Made by a program: the position numbers and the translations under genes. A DNA stretch of 64,000 nt from assembly GCA_038318895.1 (NCBI GenBank), contig JBBQCS010000003.1, positions 1-64,000 of the forward strand, read 5' to 3'. The notes under the pieces were generated by a model. The model ran no database searches. It was given only the letters and a program-made list of their open reading frames with translations, and was not told the origin of the DNA. How positions within the stretch are numbered: position 1 is the first letter of the stretch; every line of letters begins with the position of its first letter. Origin of the DNA: UBA11222 sp030652895 (GTDB lineage: Bacteria > Pseudomonadota > Alphaproteobacteria > UBA11222). Below are positions 27,049-34,777 of this stretch, in pieces.

Positions 27049-27786
27049 ATGTTCGATCTAACTGGCAAATGCGCTCTTGTTACTGGAGCCACCGGGGGTA
27101 TTGGCGGCGCCGTCGCGCGCGCGTTGCATGCGCGTGGCGCGTCCGTCGGTCTTTCGGGCACCCGCCAGGAGATGCTGCGCGAACTGGCTGCGGAGCTTGG
27201 CGCACGCGCGCACGTGCTGCCGTGCGATCTGGCAGATGCTGCTGCTGTGGGCGCGCTTCCCAAACAGGCGGAAGAGGCAATGGGTCAAATTGATATCCTG
27301 GTGAATAATGCAGGGCTGACCCGCGATAATCTGTTCATGCGCATGAAGGATGAGGAATGGGACACGGTGCTGAGTGTCAACCTGACCTCCGCTTTCAAGC
27401 TGTCCCGCGGGGTGCTGCGCGGCATGATGAAGCGGCGCTGGGGGCGAATCATCTCGATCACATCCGTCGTCGGCGTCACCGGCAATCCGGGTCAGGGCAA
27501 CTATGCCGCCTCGAAAGCTGGCATGATCGGCATGAGCAAAAGCCTGGCCCAGGAAATCGCCAGCCGGGGCATCACCGTCAATTGCGTGGCCCCTGGCATG
27601 ATCAAGACCGCCATGACCGACGCACTGGATGACGGGCAGCGGGCGCGGCTGCTGGACGCCATACCCGCCGGACGGCTTGGCGATAGTGCGGACGTGGCCA
27701 ATTGTGTGTTGTTTCTGGCCAGCGAGGAGACCGCCTATGTTACTGGCCAGACCCTGCATGTGAACGGCGGCATGGCCATGATATGA
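27049..27786 (+). CDS. fabG: 3-oxoacyl-[acyl-carrier-protein] reductase
   Basis: This is a 245-residue SDR that performs the NADPH-dependent reduction step of type II fatty-acid elongation. It has TGATGGIGGAVARAL for cofactor binding, the NNAG motif, Ser in SITSVVG, the active-site YAASKAG and the C-terminal GQTLHVNGGMAMI typical of FabG. I start it at ATG 27049, preceded by GGGAGAG; upstream ATG codons lack a ribosome site. It opens the fabG-acpP-fabF cluster. Confidence 0.95.
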   Translation: MFDLTGKCALVTGATGGIGGAVARALHARGASVGLSGTRQEMLRELAAELGARAHVLPCDLADAAAVGALPKQAEEAMGQIDILVNNAGLTRDNLFMRMKDEEWDTVLSVNLTSAFKLSRGVLRGMMKRRWGRIISITSVVGVTGNPGQGNYAASKAGMIGMSKSLAQEIASRGITVNCVAPGMIKTAMTDALDDGQRARLLDAIPAGRLGDSADVANCVLFLASEETAYVTGQTLHVNGGMAMI

Positions 27787-27913
27787 AGTTAATTTCGGGC
27801 TTTCGGGTAACTGGCGTTGCGCAATAAAGTATGCTACCTGCACACCCTGATATAAACCCAAATAGGCGGCCCCTGGGTTGGGGATTAGCTGAACTACCAG
27901 AAAGGACATTTGC

Positions 27914-28150
27914 ATGAGCGACATCGCCGCCACCGTTAAGAAGATTGTGATTGAGCATTTAGGCGTGGAAGCGGAAAAAGTCGTTGAAGGCGCAAGCTTT
28001 ATAGACGACCTGGGCGCCGATAGCCTGGACACGGTTGAACTTGTAATGGCGTTTGAAGAAGAATTCGGTGTCGAAATTCCCGATGACGCAGCCGAAAATA
28101 TTCAAACTGTACAAGACGCTATCAATTTTCTGAAGTCCGCGAAGAGCTGA
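27914..28150 (+). CDS. acpP: Acyl carrier protein
   Basis: This is a 78-residue acidic acyl carrier protein. The Ser in GADSLDTVELVMAFEEEF takes the 4'-phosphopantetheine arm. It carries acyl intermediates for fatty-acid synthesis and other acyl transfers. A good AAAGGA ribosome site precedes the ATG. The 127-base gap after fabG probably holds its own promoter, as is common for acpP, although I cannot pick a clear -35/-10. fabF follows after 10 bases. Confidence 0.97.
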   Translation: MSDIAATVKKIVIEHLGVEAEKVVEGASFIDDLGADSLDTVELVMAFEEEFGVEIPDDAAENIQTVQDAINFLKSAKS

Positions 28151-28160
28151 TATCACTCTC

Positions 28161-29426
28161 ATGAGACGCGTAGTAGTCACCGGAATGGGTATGGTGACGC
28201 CACTCGGCGACGGGGTGGACGTCAATTGGCGGCGCTTGCTTGCAGGCCATAGCGGCGCGGGGCCAATTACGCGATTCGACGCATCGCAATATGCGGCGCG
28301 CATCGCCTGTGAAGTGCCACGTGGTGACGGCGGTGACGGCGCATTTAACGCCGACACCTATGTATCGCCCAAAGAACAGCGCCGCATGGACGACTTTATT
28401 ATTTACGGCATTGCCGCCGCCAAACAGGCAATTCTTGATTCGGGCTGGGAAGCCAGCAGCGAAGAAGACCGTTGCCGGGCCGGTGTGATGATCGGTTCTG
28501 GCATTGGCGGCCTGCCGGGAATTGAAAAGGCGTCGCTGGAACTGGCGGAGCGCGGACCGCGCCGGGTCAGCCCATTCTTTATCACCGGAAGACTGATCAA
28601 CCTTGTCTCGGGCAATGTCTCGATCGAGTTTGGCCTCAAGGGCCCGAACCATTCGGTGGTTACCGCCTGCGCATCCGGTTCACACGCCATTGGCGACGCC
28701 GCTCGGCTCATTCAATATGACGACGCCGACGTGATGGTCGCCGGCGGCGCAGAAGCAACTGTCTGTCCCATCGGGGTTGCGGGATTTGCCGCCTGCAAGG
28801 CGTTGAGCACAAACTTCAATGATGAGCCTTCCCGCGCGTCGCGCCCCTATGACAGGGACCGCGATGGTTTTGTCATGGGCGAAGGCGCCGGCATTGTGGT
28901 GCTGGAAGAAATGGAATACGCCAAGAAACGCGGCGCAAAGATTTATGCGGAAATCATCGGATACGGGTTGAGCGGTGACGCCTATCACATCACTGCGCCG
29001 GAAGAAACCGGCGATGGCGGCTTTCGCGCCATGCAGATGGCTCTGAAAAAGGCGGGGATAACGCCGTCAGATATTCAATATGTGAACGCGCATGGCACGT
29101 CGACGCCGCTGGGGGATGAAATCGAACTTGGCGCCGTTACCCACCTGTTTGGAAACTCCGCCGCTGATCTGGTGATGTCATCGACAAAATCTTCCATCGG
29201 ACATTTGCTCGGAGCCGCCGGTGCGGTAGAGGCGATCTATTCCATTCTCGCTATTCGTGATGGCGTTGCCCCGCCGACAATCAACCTGGATAACCCCTCG
29301 GTTGAGACGCGGATCAATCTTGCGGCAAATGCGCCGGTCGAACGCAAGATCGACACCGTGCTGTCGAACAGCTTTGGTTTCGGTGGCACCAACGCCTCCC
29401 TTCTAATAAGTCGGGCGCGGCTATAA
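28161..29426 (+). CDS. fabF: 3-oxoacyl-[acyl-carrier-protein] synthase II
   Basis: This is a 421-residue condensing enzyme that elongates acyl-ACP with malonyl-ACP. The catalytic triad is visible: Cys in VTACASGSHAIGDA, His in NAHGTSTPLGDEIE and His in KSSIGHLLGAAGAVEA, with the C-terminal NSFGFGGTNASL. Length and start (RRVVVTGMGMVTPLG) match FabF. It is followed 16 bases later by mltG. Confidence 0.97.
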   Translation: MRRVVVTGMGMVTPLGDGVDVNWRRLLAGHSGAGPITRFDASQYAARIACEVPRGDGGDGAFNADTYVSPKEQRRMDDFIIYGIAAAKQAILDSGWEASSEEDRCRAGVMIGSGIGGLPGIEKASLELAERGPRRVSPFFITGRLINLVSGNVSIEFGLKGPNHSVVTACASGSHAIGDAARLIQYDDADVMVAGGAEATVCPIGVAGFAACKALSTNFNDEPSRASRPYDRDRDGFVMGEGAGIVVLEEMEYAKKRGAKIYAEIIGYGLSGDAYHITAPEETGDGGFRAMQMALKKAGITPSDIQYVNAHGTSTPLGDEIELGAVTHLFGNSAADLVMSSTKSSIGHLLGAAGAVEAIYSILAIRDGVAPPTINLDNPSVETRINLAANAPVERKIDTVLSNSFGFGGTNASLLISRARL

Positions 29427-29442
29427 CGGTTCTGGTTTACGA

Positions 29443-30456
29443 ATGACTCTTCGGCCGTCCGTCCGGCGCACGGTCATAATTCTTGCCTGGAGTGTCATGG
29501 CGATCACCGTAGTGGGCGCTAGCGCATGGCACTGGACGCAGACATGGCTGGATGCACCCGGACCACACAATACTGAAATTATTGCCGAGTTGCCCAAAGG
29601 CACGTCGCTTGCAGGAATTGCCGAAAGGTTACGAAACGCTGGCGTCATAAAGCGACCCATGCTGTTTCGCGCCTTCGCGATGGCGACCGACGACGCACGC
29701 CGCCTGAAAGCCGGCGAGTATGCGTTTCCACCTGCGGCAAGCATGCGCATGATCCTGAGACAAATTACTCTCGGCGCTGTTTTACAACACCGCATTACAA
29801 TTGCCGAAGGCCTGACCACTTCCGAAATTCTGGCGCTTATCGCCGCCACCGAACCGTTAAGCGGGAACCTGCCTGCGGCGCCGCCCGAGGGTAGCCTGCT
29901 GCCGGAAACGTATAATTTCCCCCGAGGTGAGAGCCGCGCAGCAATGATCGCCCGCATGCAAACCGCGCGGACAGCACTGCTTGCGCAAGCCTGGGAGAAC
30001 CGCATGCCACACCTCCCGCTCGCCACTCCCGAGGCCGCAGTAATTCTGGCGTCGATCGTCGAGAAAGAAACCAGCATTGCCGCCGAACGCCCGCTGGTCG
30101 CCGGGGTATTTTATAACCGTCTGCGCATAGGTATGGCGTTGCAGTCTGATCCCACCGTGGTTTACGCCCGCGACAAGGGCATGCCTAATAACAAGCCGAT
30201 CAGCCGCAAGGATATCGCAATCGACAGTCCTTTTAACACCTATAATCAGCCGGGCCTGCCCCCAGCCCCAATCACCAATCCGGGGCGGGCCGCACTACTG
30301 GCGGTATTGCATCCTGCCGCCACAGATGCCCTGTATTTCGCTGCTGACGGCAGCGGTGGCCACGCTTTCGCCGCCAGTCTCAAAGAGCACAATAAAAACG
30401 TCGCCAAATTACGGGCGCGCGAAAAAGCAAAGCGGAATTATTCACCTGAGCAATAG
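29443..30456 (+). CDS. mltG: Endolytic peptidoglycan transglycosylase MltG
   Basis: This is a 337-residue YceG-like protein that cleaves nascent glycan strands at the inner membrane. A single N-terminal membrane helix lies at about residues 8-28, followed by a LysM-like part and the catalytic domain. The key Glu is in ILASIVEKETSIAAERP, followed by VAGVFYNRLRIGMALQSDPT and the conserved DSPFNTYNQPGLPPAPITNPG segment (split here for length: DSPFNTYNQPGLPP / APITNPG). The fabF-mltG order is common in alphaproteobacteria. Confidence 0.94.
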   Translation: MTLRPSVRRTVIILAWSVMAITVVGASAWHWTQTWLDAPGPHNTEIIAELPKGTSLAGIAERLRNAGVIKRPMLFRAFAMATDDARRLKAGEYAFPPAASMRMILRQITLGAVLQHRITIAEGLTTSEILALIAATEPLSGNLPAAPPEGSLLPETYNFPRGESRAAMIARMQTARTALLAQAWENRMPHLPLATPEAAVILASIVEKETSIAAERPLVAGVFYNRLRIGMALQSDPTVVYARDKGMPNNKPISRKDIAIDSPFNTYNQPGLPPAPITNPGRAALLAVLHPAATDALYFAADGSGGHAFAASLKEHNKNVAKLRAREKAKRNYSPEQ

Positions 30457-30517
30457 TCGGAAATATGGCATAGTACTTTTTTTGTAAACGGCAACATCGC
30501 AAGGAGCCACCGCAATA

Positions 30518-31408
30518 ATGCCTGTAGCCAGTATGACCGGTTTTGGCCACGCCGACGGAGAATATGAAGCGTTTCGCTGGACCTGGGAACTTCGCAGCGT
30601 TAACGGACGCGGGCTTGATGTGCGCGTGCGGATACCATCTGACTTATCCGCATTGGAAAGCACGATCCGCGACAAAACTGCGCAGAAGTTCAAGCGCGGC
30701 AATATCCAGATCAGCTTGCAGACCAGCCGCAGCACGGGCGGTGAAACGCAGATCAAAATCAATCATGATGCCTTGCAACAAGTGCTTTCCATTCTGGCCG
30801 AGATTGAAGATCAGGCCGGGCTGGCCCCTTCCACCGCCAGTGGCATCCTTAATATTCGCGGTGTTGTCGAGCAGGTTGAGCCAGTCGAAACCGAAGTGGC
30901 GCGTGAAGCGCGCCTTGCCGGTGTGTTGCAAAGTTTTGAAATGGCGCTTGCCGATCTTTTCGCGTCTCGCGCCGCTGAAGGTAAACGTTTGCACACCGTG
31001 GTGTCAGGTCAGATTGACGAGATGGCGCGGCTTACAACCGCCGCAGAAGGCCGCGCTGCAACAGCAGTCACACTGCTGCGGCAAAAACTAAGCGAGCAAC
31101 TCGCAGCACTGCTTGGAAACGCGTCGACGCTCTCTGAAGAGCGCCTTACACAGGAAGTGGCCCTGCTTGCAACCAAAGCCGACATACGTGAAGAAATCGA
31201 CCGGCTGAACGCCCATGTGGCCAATGCGCAAAGTCTGCTGAAGGAAACCGGGCCTGTTGGCCGCAAACTGGATTTTCTCATTCAGGAGTTCAACCGCGAA
31301 GCCAATACGTTATGTTCCAAATCTCCGGATACAGAGCTAACCCGTATCGGGCTTGACCTGAAAGTGCAGATTGAGCAGCTTCGTGAACAGATTCAGAACA
31401 TCGAATAG
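30518..31408 (+). CDS. YicC family endoribonuclease-like protein
   Basis: This is a 296-residue YicC/YloC family protein. It opens with MPVASMTGFGHADGE, continues with WELRSVNGRGLDVRVRIP and ends with GRKLDFLIQEFNREANTLCSKS, all hallmarks of the family. E. coli YicC is reported as an endoribonuclease acting on small RNAs. A long helical middle region (about 150-250) is expected. It precedes gmk by 8 bases, the usual yicC-gmk pairing. Confidence 0.94.
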   Translation: MPVASMTGFGHADGEYEAFRWTWELRSVNGRGLDVRVRIPSDLSALESTIRDKTAQKFKRGNIQISLQTSRSTGGETQIKINHDALQQVLSILAEIEDQAGLAPSTASGILNIRGVVEQVEPVETEVAREARLAGVLQSFEMALADLFASRAAEGKRLHTVVSGQIDEMARLTTAAEGRAATAVTLLRQKLSEQLAALLGNASTLSEERLTQEVALLATKADIREEIDRLNAHVANAQSLLKETGPVGRKLDFLIQEFNREANTLCSKSPDTELTRIGLDLKVQIEQLREQIQNIE

Positions 31409-31416
31409 ACGGGAAT

Positions 31417-32055
31417 ATGGCGCGTATTGATCTCCATCGCCGTGGCCTGATGCTGGTGCTTTCCTCACCATCGGGCGCTGGCAAGACAACCCTCTCGCGA
31501 TTGCTGCTGGCAAGTGAACCTGATCTTGCCATGTCCATATCAGTGACGACACGCCCGATGCGCCCCGGAGAAGTCGAGGGCAAAGATTATTATTTTATTC
31601 CGCAGACCGAGTTCATCGCGCGCCGCGATAGAGGTGAGTTTCTGGAGCATGCTCTGGTATTCAATCATTATTATGGAACGCCTGCGGACATGGTCGAAGC
31701 CGTTTTAAAATCCGCCAAAGATGTGCTGTTTGACATTGACTGGCAGGGAACCCAGCAGCTAAAGGCGCGCGCCCGTGAAGACCTGGTTTCAGTATTTATT
31801 TTACCACCGTCCCAGCATGATTTGCAAAAGCGCCTGACCACCCGCGCGCAGGACAGCGCAGAAATCGTTGCAGGGCGGATGGCCAAGGCGTCGGATGAAA
31901 TGAGCCATTGGCCCGAATATGATTATGTCATCGTCAACGATGATGTTGAAACCGCGCATCAGCAATTACGCGCAATCCTGACCGCCGAACGGCTGCGCCG
32001 AGAACGCCAGACCAGCCTGCCGGACTTTGTAAAAAAACTGCGTAACGGTGGTTAA
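31417..32055 (+). CDS. gmk: Guanylate kinase
   Basis: This is a 212-residue GMP kinase that converts GMP and ATP to GDP and ADP. The P-loop is SSPSGAGKTTLSRLL, followed by SVTTRPMRPGEVEGKDYYF (the GMP-binding Arg/Tyr region), FLEHALVFNHYYGTP and DVLFDIDWQGTQQL. It is the end of the fabG-to-gmk run and converges with the Sel1-repeat genes, with only four bases between the two stops. Confidence 0.97.
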   Translation: MARIDLHRRGLMLVLSSPSGAGKTTLSRLLLASEPDLAMSISVTTRPMRPGEVEGKDYYFIPQTEFIARRDRGEFLEHALVFNHYYGTPADMVEAVLKSAKDVLFDIDWQGTQQLKARAREDLVSVFILPPSQHDLQKRLTTRAQDSAEIVAGRMAKASDEMSHWPEYDYVIVNDDVETAHQQLRAILTAERLRRERQTSLPDFVKKLRNGG

Positions 32056-32059
32056 CGCC

Positions 32060-32650
32060 TCACTGCTCTGGCTTGAACGCAATGGCGCGTTTCACGGCTT
32101 CGCGTTTTTGCTCGGAGGTCAGACGCGCTGCGAGCGTCACCAATTCTTCTGCATCAAATTCGAGAAAGCCATTCTTGGCGGACAGATAATACCATTTATA
32201 GGCTTCAACTAGATCCTGCTTGCCCGCTTCACCTGAACTGTACAACCGTCCCAGATTGAACTGGCAATTCGCGACGTTGCGCGCAGCGCATCTGCCATAC
32301 CAATAGGCGGCTTTTTCAATCGACTGCTCACCCCCGGCGCCTGCTTCCAGGAATGAGCCAAGGGCGAATTGGGCCCCTGGATGCCCGCCCTCCGCCGCCA
32401 TGGCGTACCATTTTGCCGCTTCGGGAAGGTTTTCCGGCTCTACACCGCCAGATTCGTAATAGTCACCCAAACGGAATTCGGCTTCGTGATCCTGGTGTGT
32501 TTCGGACGCCTGCTTCCACCAGGAAACAGCTTCCTGATACCGCCCGCTATCAAACAGTTCCTTGCCCTGATCGGCCAGGGCCGACGTTACGCTGACAGTC
32601 AGCCAGCCCGTCAGCAGTACCAGCAACGTAAACGAGAATTTATGGCTCAA
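32060..32650 (-). CDS. Secreted Sel1-repeat protein, copy B
   Basis: This is a 196-residue protein with a signal peptide (LLVLLTGWLTVSVTSALA) and then three or four Sel1-like TPR repeats, for example AKWYAMAAEGGHPGAQFALG and EAYKWYYLSAKNG. It is predicted periplasmic and to mediate protein contacts. The mature start (GKELFDSGRYQEAVSWWKQA) parallels that of the upstream gene, so the two are probably paralogues. Its ATG overlaps the upstream stop by 4 bases. The function is unknown. Confidence 0.85.
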   Translation of the reverse strand: MSHKFSFTLLVLLTGWLTVSVTSALADQGKELFDSGRYQEAVSWWKQASETHQDHEAEFRLGDYYESGGVEPENLPEAAKWYAMAAEGGHPGAQFALGSFLEAGAGGEQSIEKAAYWYGRCAARNVANCQFNLGRLYSSGEAGKQDLVEAYKWYYLSAKNGFLEFDAEELVTLAARLTSEQKREAVKRAIAFKPEQ

Positions 32651-33303
32651 CGCGCGACCGGCTTATATTTGATATCCCTCGCCATACGAATGGCGTCACG
32701 AACCTGAATGGGCTCCATGGTACGGCTGAGCTTTTCTAGCGCAGGACCGCCAAACTCAACAAAGCCCTGTTGGGCCGCTAGATAGTACCACATATAGGCG
32801 GCGACTGGATCCTTGCCGACGCCAGTACCATCTTCATACATAACGGCAATATTGTATTGGCAGGCAACCTGGCCTCTCTCGGCGCCAGCCAGATACCAGC
32901 GCGCCGCCTGCTCCGGAGACTTTTCAACCCCCAAGCCATCATCATAGAGTGCGCCAAGATCAAAATGTGCCCGTTCATCACCTAGTTCCGCTGCCAGGAG
33001 AAGCCATTTCGCCGCTTCTTGAAAGTCACGTTCTACGATCACATCCTTGTCTCGCGCCACCCCATCGCGATAGGCGGCCCCCACGCGATACATTGCGTTT
33101 ACACTGCCCTTTTGCGCAGCGTCTTTCCACCAGGTCATCGCATTTTCATAATGACCTCGCTTATAGAGCTGGTCCCCTTCATCAATATCCTGTTCAGGCG
33201 CCTTTGCGCTTTTCGTCTCGGTCGCAGCCATTGCGGCACCCGCGATAGACAAACCCAGCAATGCCGAGGCAAGAACCCCAAACAGTTGATACGGTAATTT
33301 CAT
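32647..33303 (-). CDS. Secreted Sel1-repeat protein, copy A
   Basis: This is a 218-residue protein with a signal peptide (FGVLASALLGLSIAGAAMA) and about four Sel1-like repeats (EAAKWLLLAAELGDERAHFD; AARWYLAGAERGQVACQYN). It is predicted periplasmic. I start it at ATG 33303, which opens the signal peptide and follows an AAGGG site, not at the in-frame GTG/ATG 69 bases upstream. It is translationally coupled to copy B. Sel1 proteins often act as adaptors in envelope signalling or septal processes; the role here is unknown. Confidence 0.86.
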   Translation of the reverse strand: MKLPYQLFGVLASALLGLSIAGAAMAATETKSAKAPEQDIDEGDQLYKRGHYENAMTWWKDAAQKGSVNAMYRVGAAYRDGVARDKDVIVERDFQEAAKWLLLAAELGDERAHFDLGALYDDGLGVEKSPEQAARWYLAGAERGQVACQYNIAVMYEDGTGVGKDPVAAYMWYYLAAQQGFVEFGGPALEKLSRTMEPIQVRDAIRMARDIKYKPVAR

Positions 33304-33396
33304 GGCAAAACCCTTTTGATCGCGGTCCCGATGGAGCATGTACAATATAGTAAACCAGGGTACCGATGCCAATGGCGAAACAAATTTTCTTGATTG

Positions 33397-34008
33397 CTAT
33401 TGAGGCGTATCGAACGTGCGCGCCGATATAAGGCCTGTCTCGGTCACAATTTCGTCCAGACGCGCATCATTGTCATTAACCGGAACCTGCTGCACCCGCT
33501 GCCCTGAAAACCCGAGCCCGATAGCCTGTCTGCATTTCCCAGCCGCGCGCAGGACCGCAAGGCTGCGGTCATAGAACCCCCCGCCATAGCCTAACCGGTA
33601 GCCTCTGCGGTCGAATGCCAGCAAAGGGACAATAACCACGTCCGGCAAAACCTCCGGCATGCCCTGTTTGGGGCCGAAAGTACCAAATCCTGCCGGGACG
33701 AGAGGCCTACCGGGCATCCACTCCCGGAAAATCAGTTGCCCGGAATCCCCGGCAATGACAGGCAGCGCCAACCGCCCCCCCTTGGCCGCTATGCCTTCCA
33801 GCAGGGGCCGGGAATCAAATTCGTCGCGCATGGGCCAATAACCCGCGACCACGACGCCCGAAGGAAATACTACGGATTTCAGGAAATGCCTGGCCGCGGA
33901 GATATATGTTTCGGAGTCGGAACTTTTAAACATTTTCGCACGTTTCACACGCTGGGCCGCGCGCATATCGGCTTTCAGACGGTCTGTTTGTGCATTTCCG
34001 TTTGCCAC
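33397..34008 (-). CDS. 5-formyltetrahydrofolate cyclo-ligase
   Basis: This is a 203-residue enzyme of the YgfA/MTHFS family that converts 5-formyl-THF to 5,10-methenyl-THF with ATP. Family motifs are GYWPMRDEFDSRPLLE, RLALPVI and the nucleotide-binding LLAFDRRGYRLGYGGGFYDRSL, with GLGFSGQRV near the end. It follows zapA by 6 bases, the conserved zapA-ygfA neighbourhood. There is no room between the two for a 6S RNA gene. Confidence 0.93.
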   Translation of the reverse strand: MANGNAQTDRLKADMRAAQRVKRAKMFKSSDSETYISAARHFLKSVVFPSGVVVAGYWPMRDEFDSRPLLEGIAAKGGRLALPVIAGDSGQLIFREWMPGRPLVPAGFGTFGPKQGMPEVLPDVVIVPLLAFDRRGYRLGYGGGFYDRSLAVLRAAGKCRQAIGLGFSGQRVQQVPVNDNDARLDEIVTETGLISARTFDTPQ

Positions 34009-34014
34009 AGCGGT

Positions 34015-34332
34015 CTAGAGTGATTCCAGACGGCTGGCTATCACTTCCAGTCGGCCGGTCGATGTTTCCAGAATATTCACCATCTTTTCTGATGCGGATT
34101 GACTTTCATCCTTGGCTTTCCTGGCCGGTTCGGTAGCCTCACTCAATTCATCTGCAATCACAATCCCCGCCATAAGCAGCAATTGCGCATCGCTTAGATT
34201 TGCGCCAGCCCCCCGTAATGCGGTGATCTTCGCGTCCACATATTGTGACAGTTCACGCAGATGCGGCTCCTCGCCATCCCCGCATGTCAAATCATATTCG
34301 CGGCCATTCACCCGTACAGTAACTTGCGCCAT
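34015..34332 (-). CDS. zapA: Cell division protein ZapA
   Basis: This is a 105-residue ZapA, a small protein that crosslinks FtsZ filaments at the division site. It opens with QVTVRVNGREYDLTCGDGEE, followed by HLRELSQYVDAKITALRG and a C-terminal coiled coil, as in the family. It is encoded 33 bases after a small coiled-coil gene, the arrangement known for zapA and zauP in Caulobacter. Confidence 0.93.
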   Translation of the reverse strand: MAQVTVRVNGREYDLTCGDGEEPHLRELSQYVDAKITALRGAGANLSDAQLLLMAGIVIADELSEATEPARKAKDESQSASEKMVNILETSTGRLEVIASRLESL

Positions 34333-34365
34333 TGCCTATTATCCTGTTTTTTCAGCCGGTGTCTT

Positions 34366-34629
34366 TCAAGCGCCCAAAACTTCGTGCAGGCTGGAAATTG
34401 TTCCATCCAGCCGTTTGGTGGCTACCTGCTGCCGCTTAAGAACGGCATCGTATGATTTCCGCAACCCGGCATGTTCTGCTTGCAGCGCCGCATGGCTCGC
34501 CTTCAGCCGCGTCAGTTCCTGCGTAACCGCATCGTACTGACTTTGCCGCTGCTGCATCGCCGCAAGCGCGCGCTCGACATCCGATATCGCCTTTGCAAAC
34601 CGTTCCTGCGCTTGTTCCAGCGACGCCAT
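34366..34629 (-). CDS. ZauP-like coiled-coil protein (DUF4164 type)
   Basis: This is an 87-residue, almost wholly helical coiled-coil protein (heptads from AISDVERALAAM through LRKSYDAVLKRQ). In Caulobacter the ZapA partner ZauP is a small coiled-coil protein encoded directly upstream of zapA; size, position and composition match here. I chose ATG 34629 (GAGG 9 bases upstream) over ATG 34644. The open frame continues far upstream but that part overlaps the transketolase leader and looks non-coding. Confidence 0.75.
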   Translation of the reverse strand: MASLEQAQERFAKAISDVERALAAMQQRQSQYDAVTQELTRLKASHAALQAEHAGLRKSYDAVLKRQQVATKRLDGTISSLHEVLGA

Positions 34630-34777
34630 ACCTATAGACCTCATATTCCAATGATTCCCACGCACTTTAGGCGTCAAACAGCTCTTAAAGCAATATCCGC
34701 TTGATATGCATCCTTCACTTGACGGCTGCGCCTCAAAATGGTCAATCAGTTGGAAAGTTTTTAGGGAGCATGACAAC

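Noticed and set aside
33303..34366. 6S RNA gene near zapA and 5-formyl-THF cyclo-ligase
   Set aside because: The gaps here are 6 to 94 bases, too short, and no 6S-like hairpin is seen.
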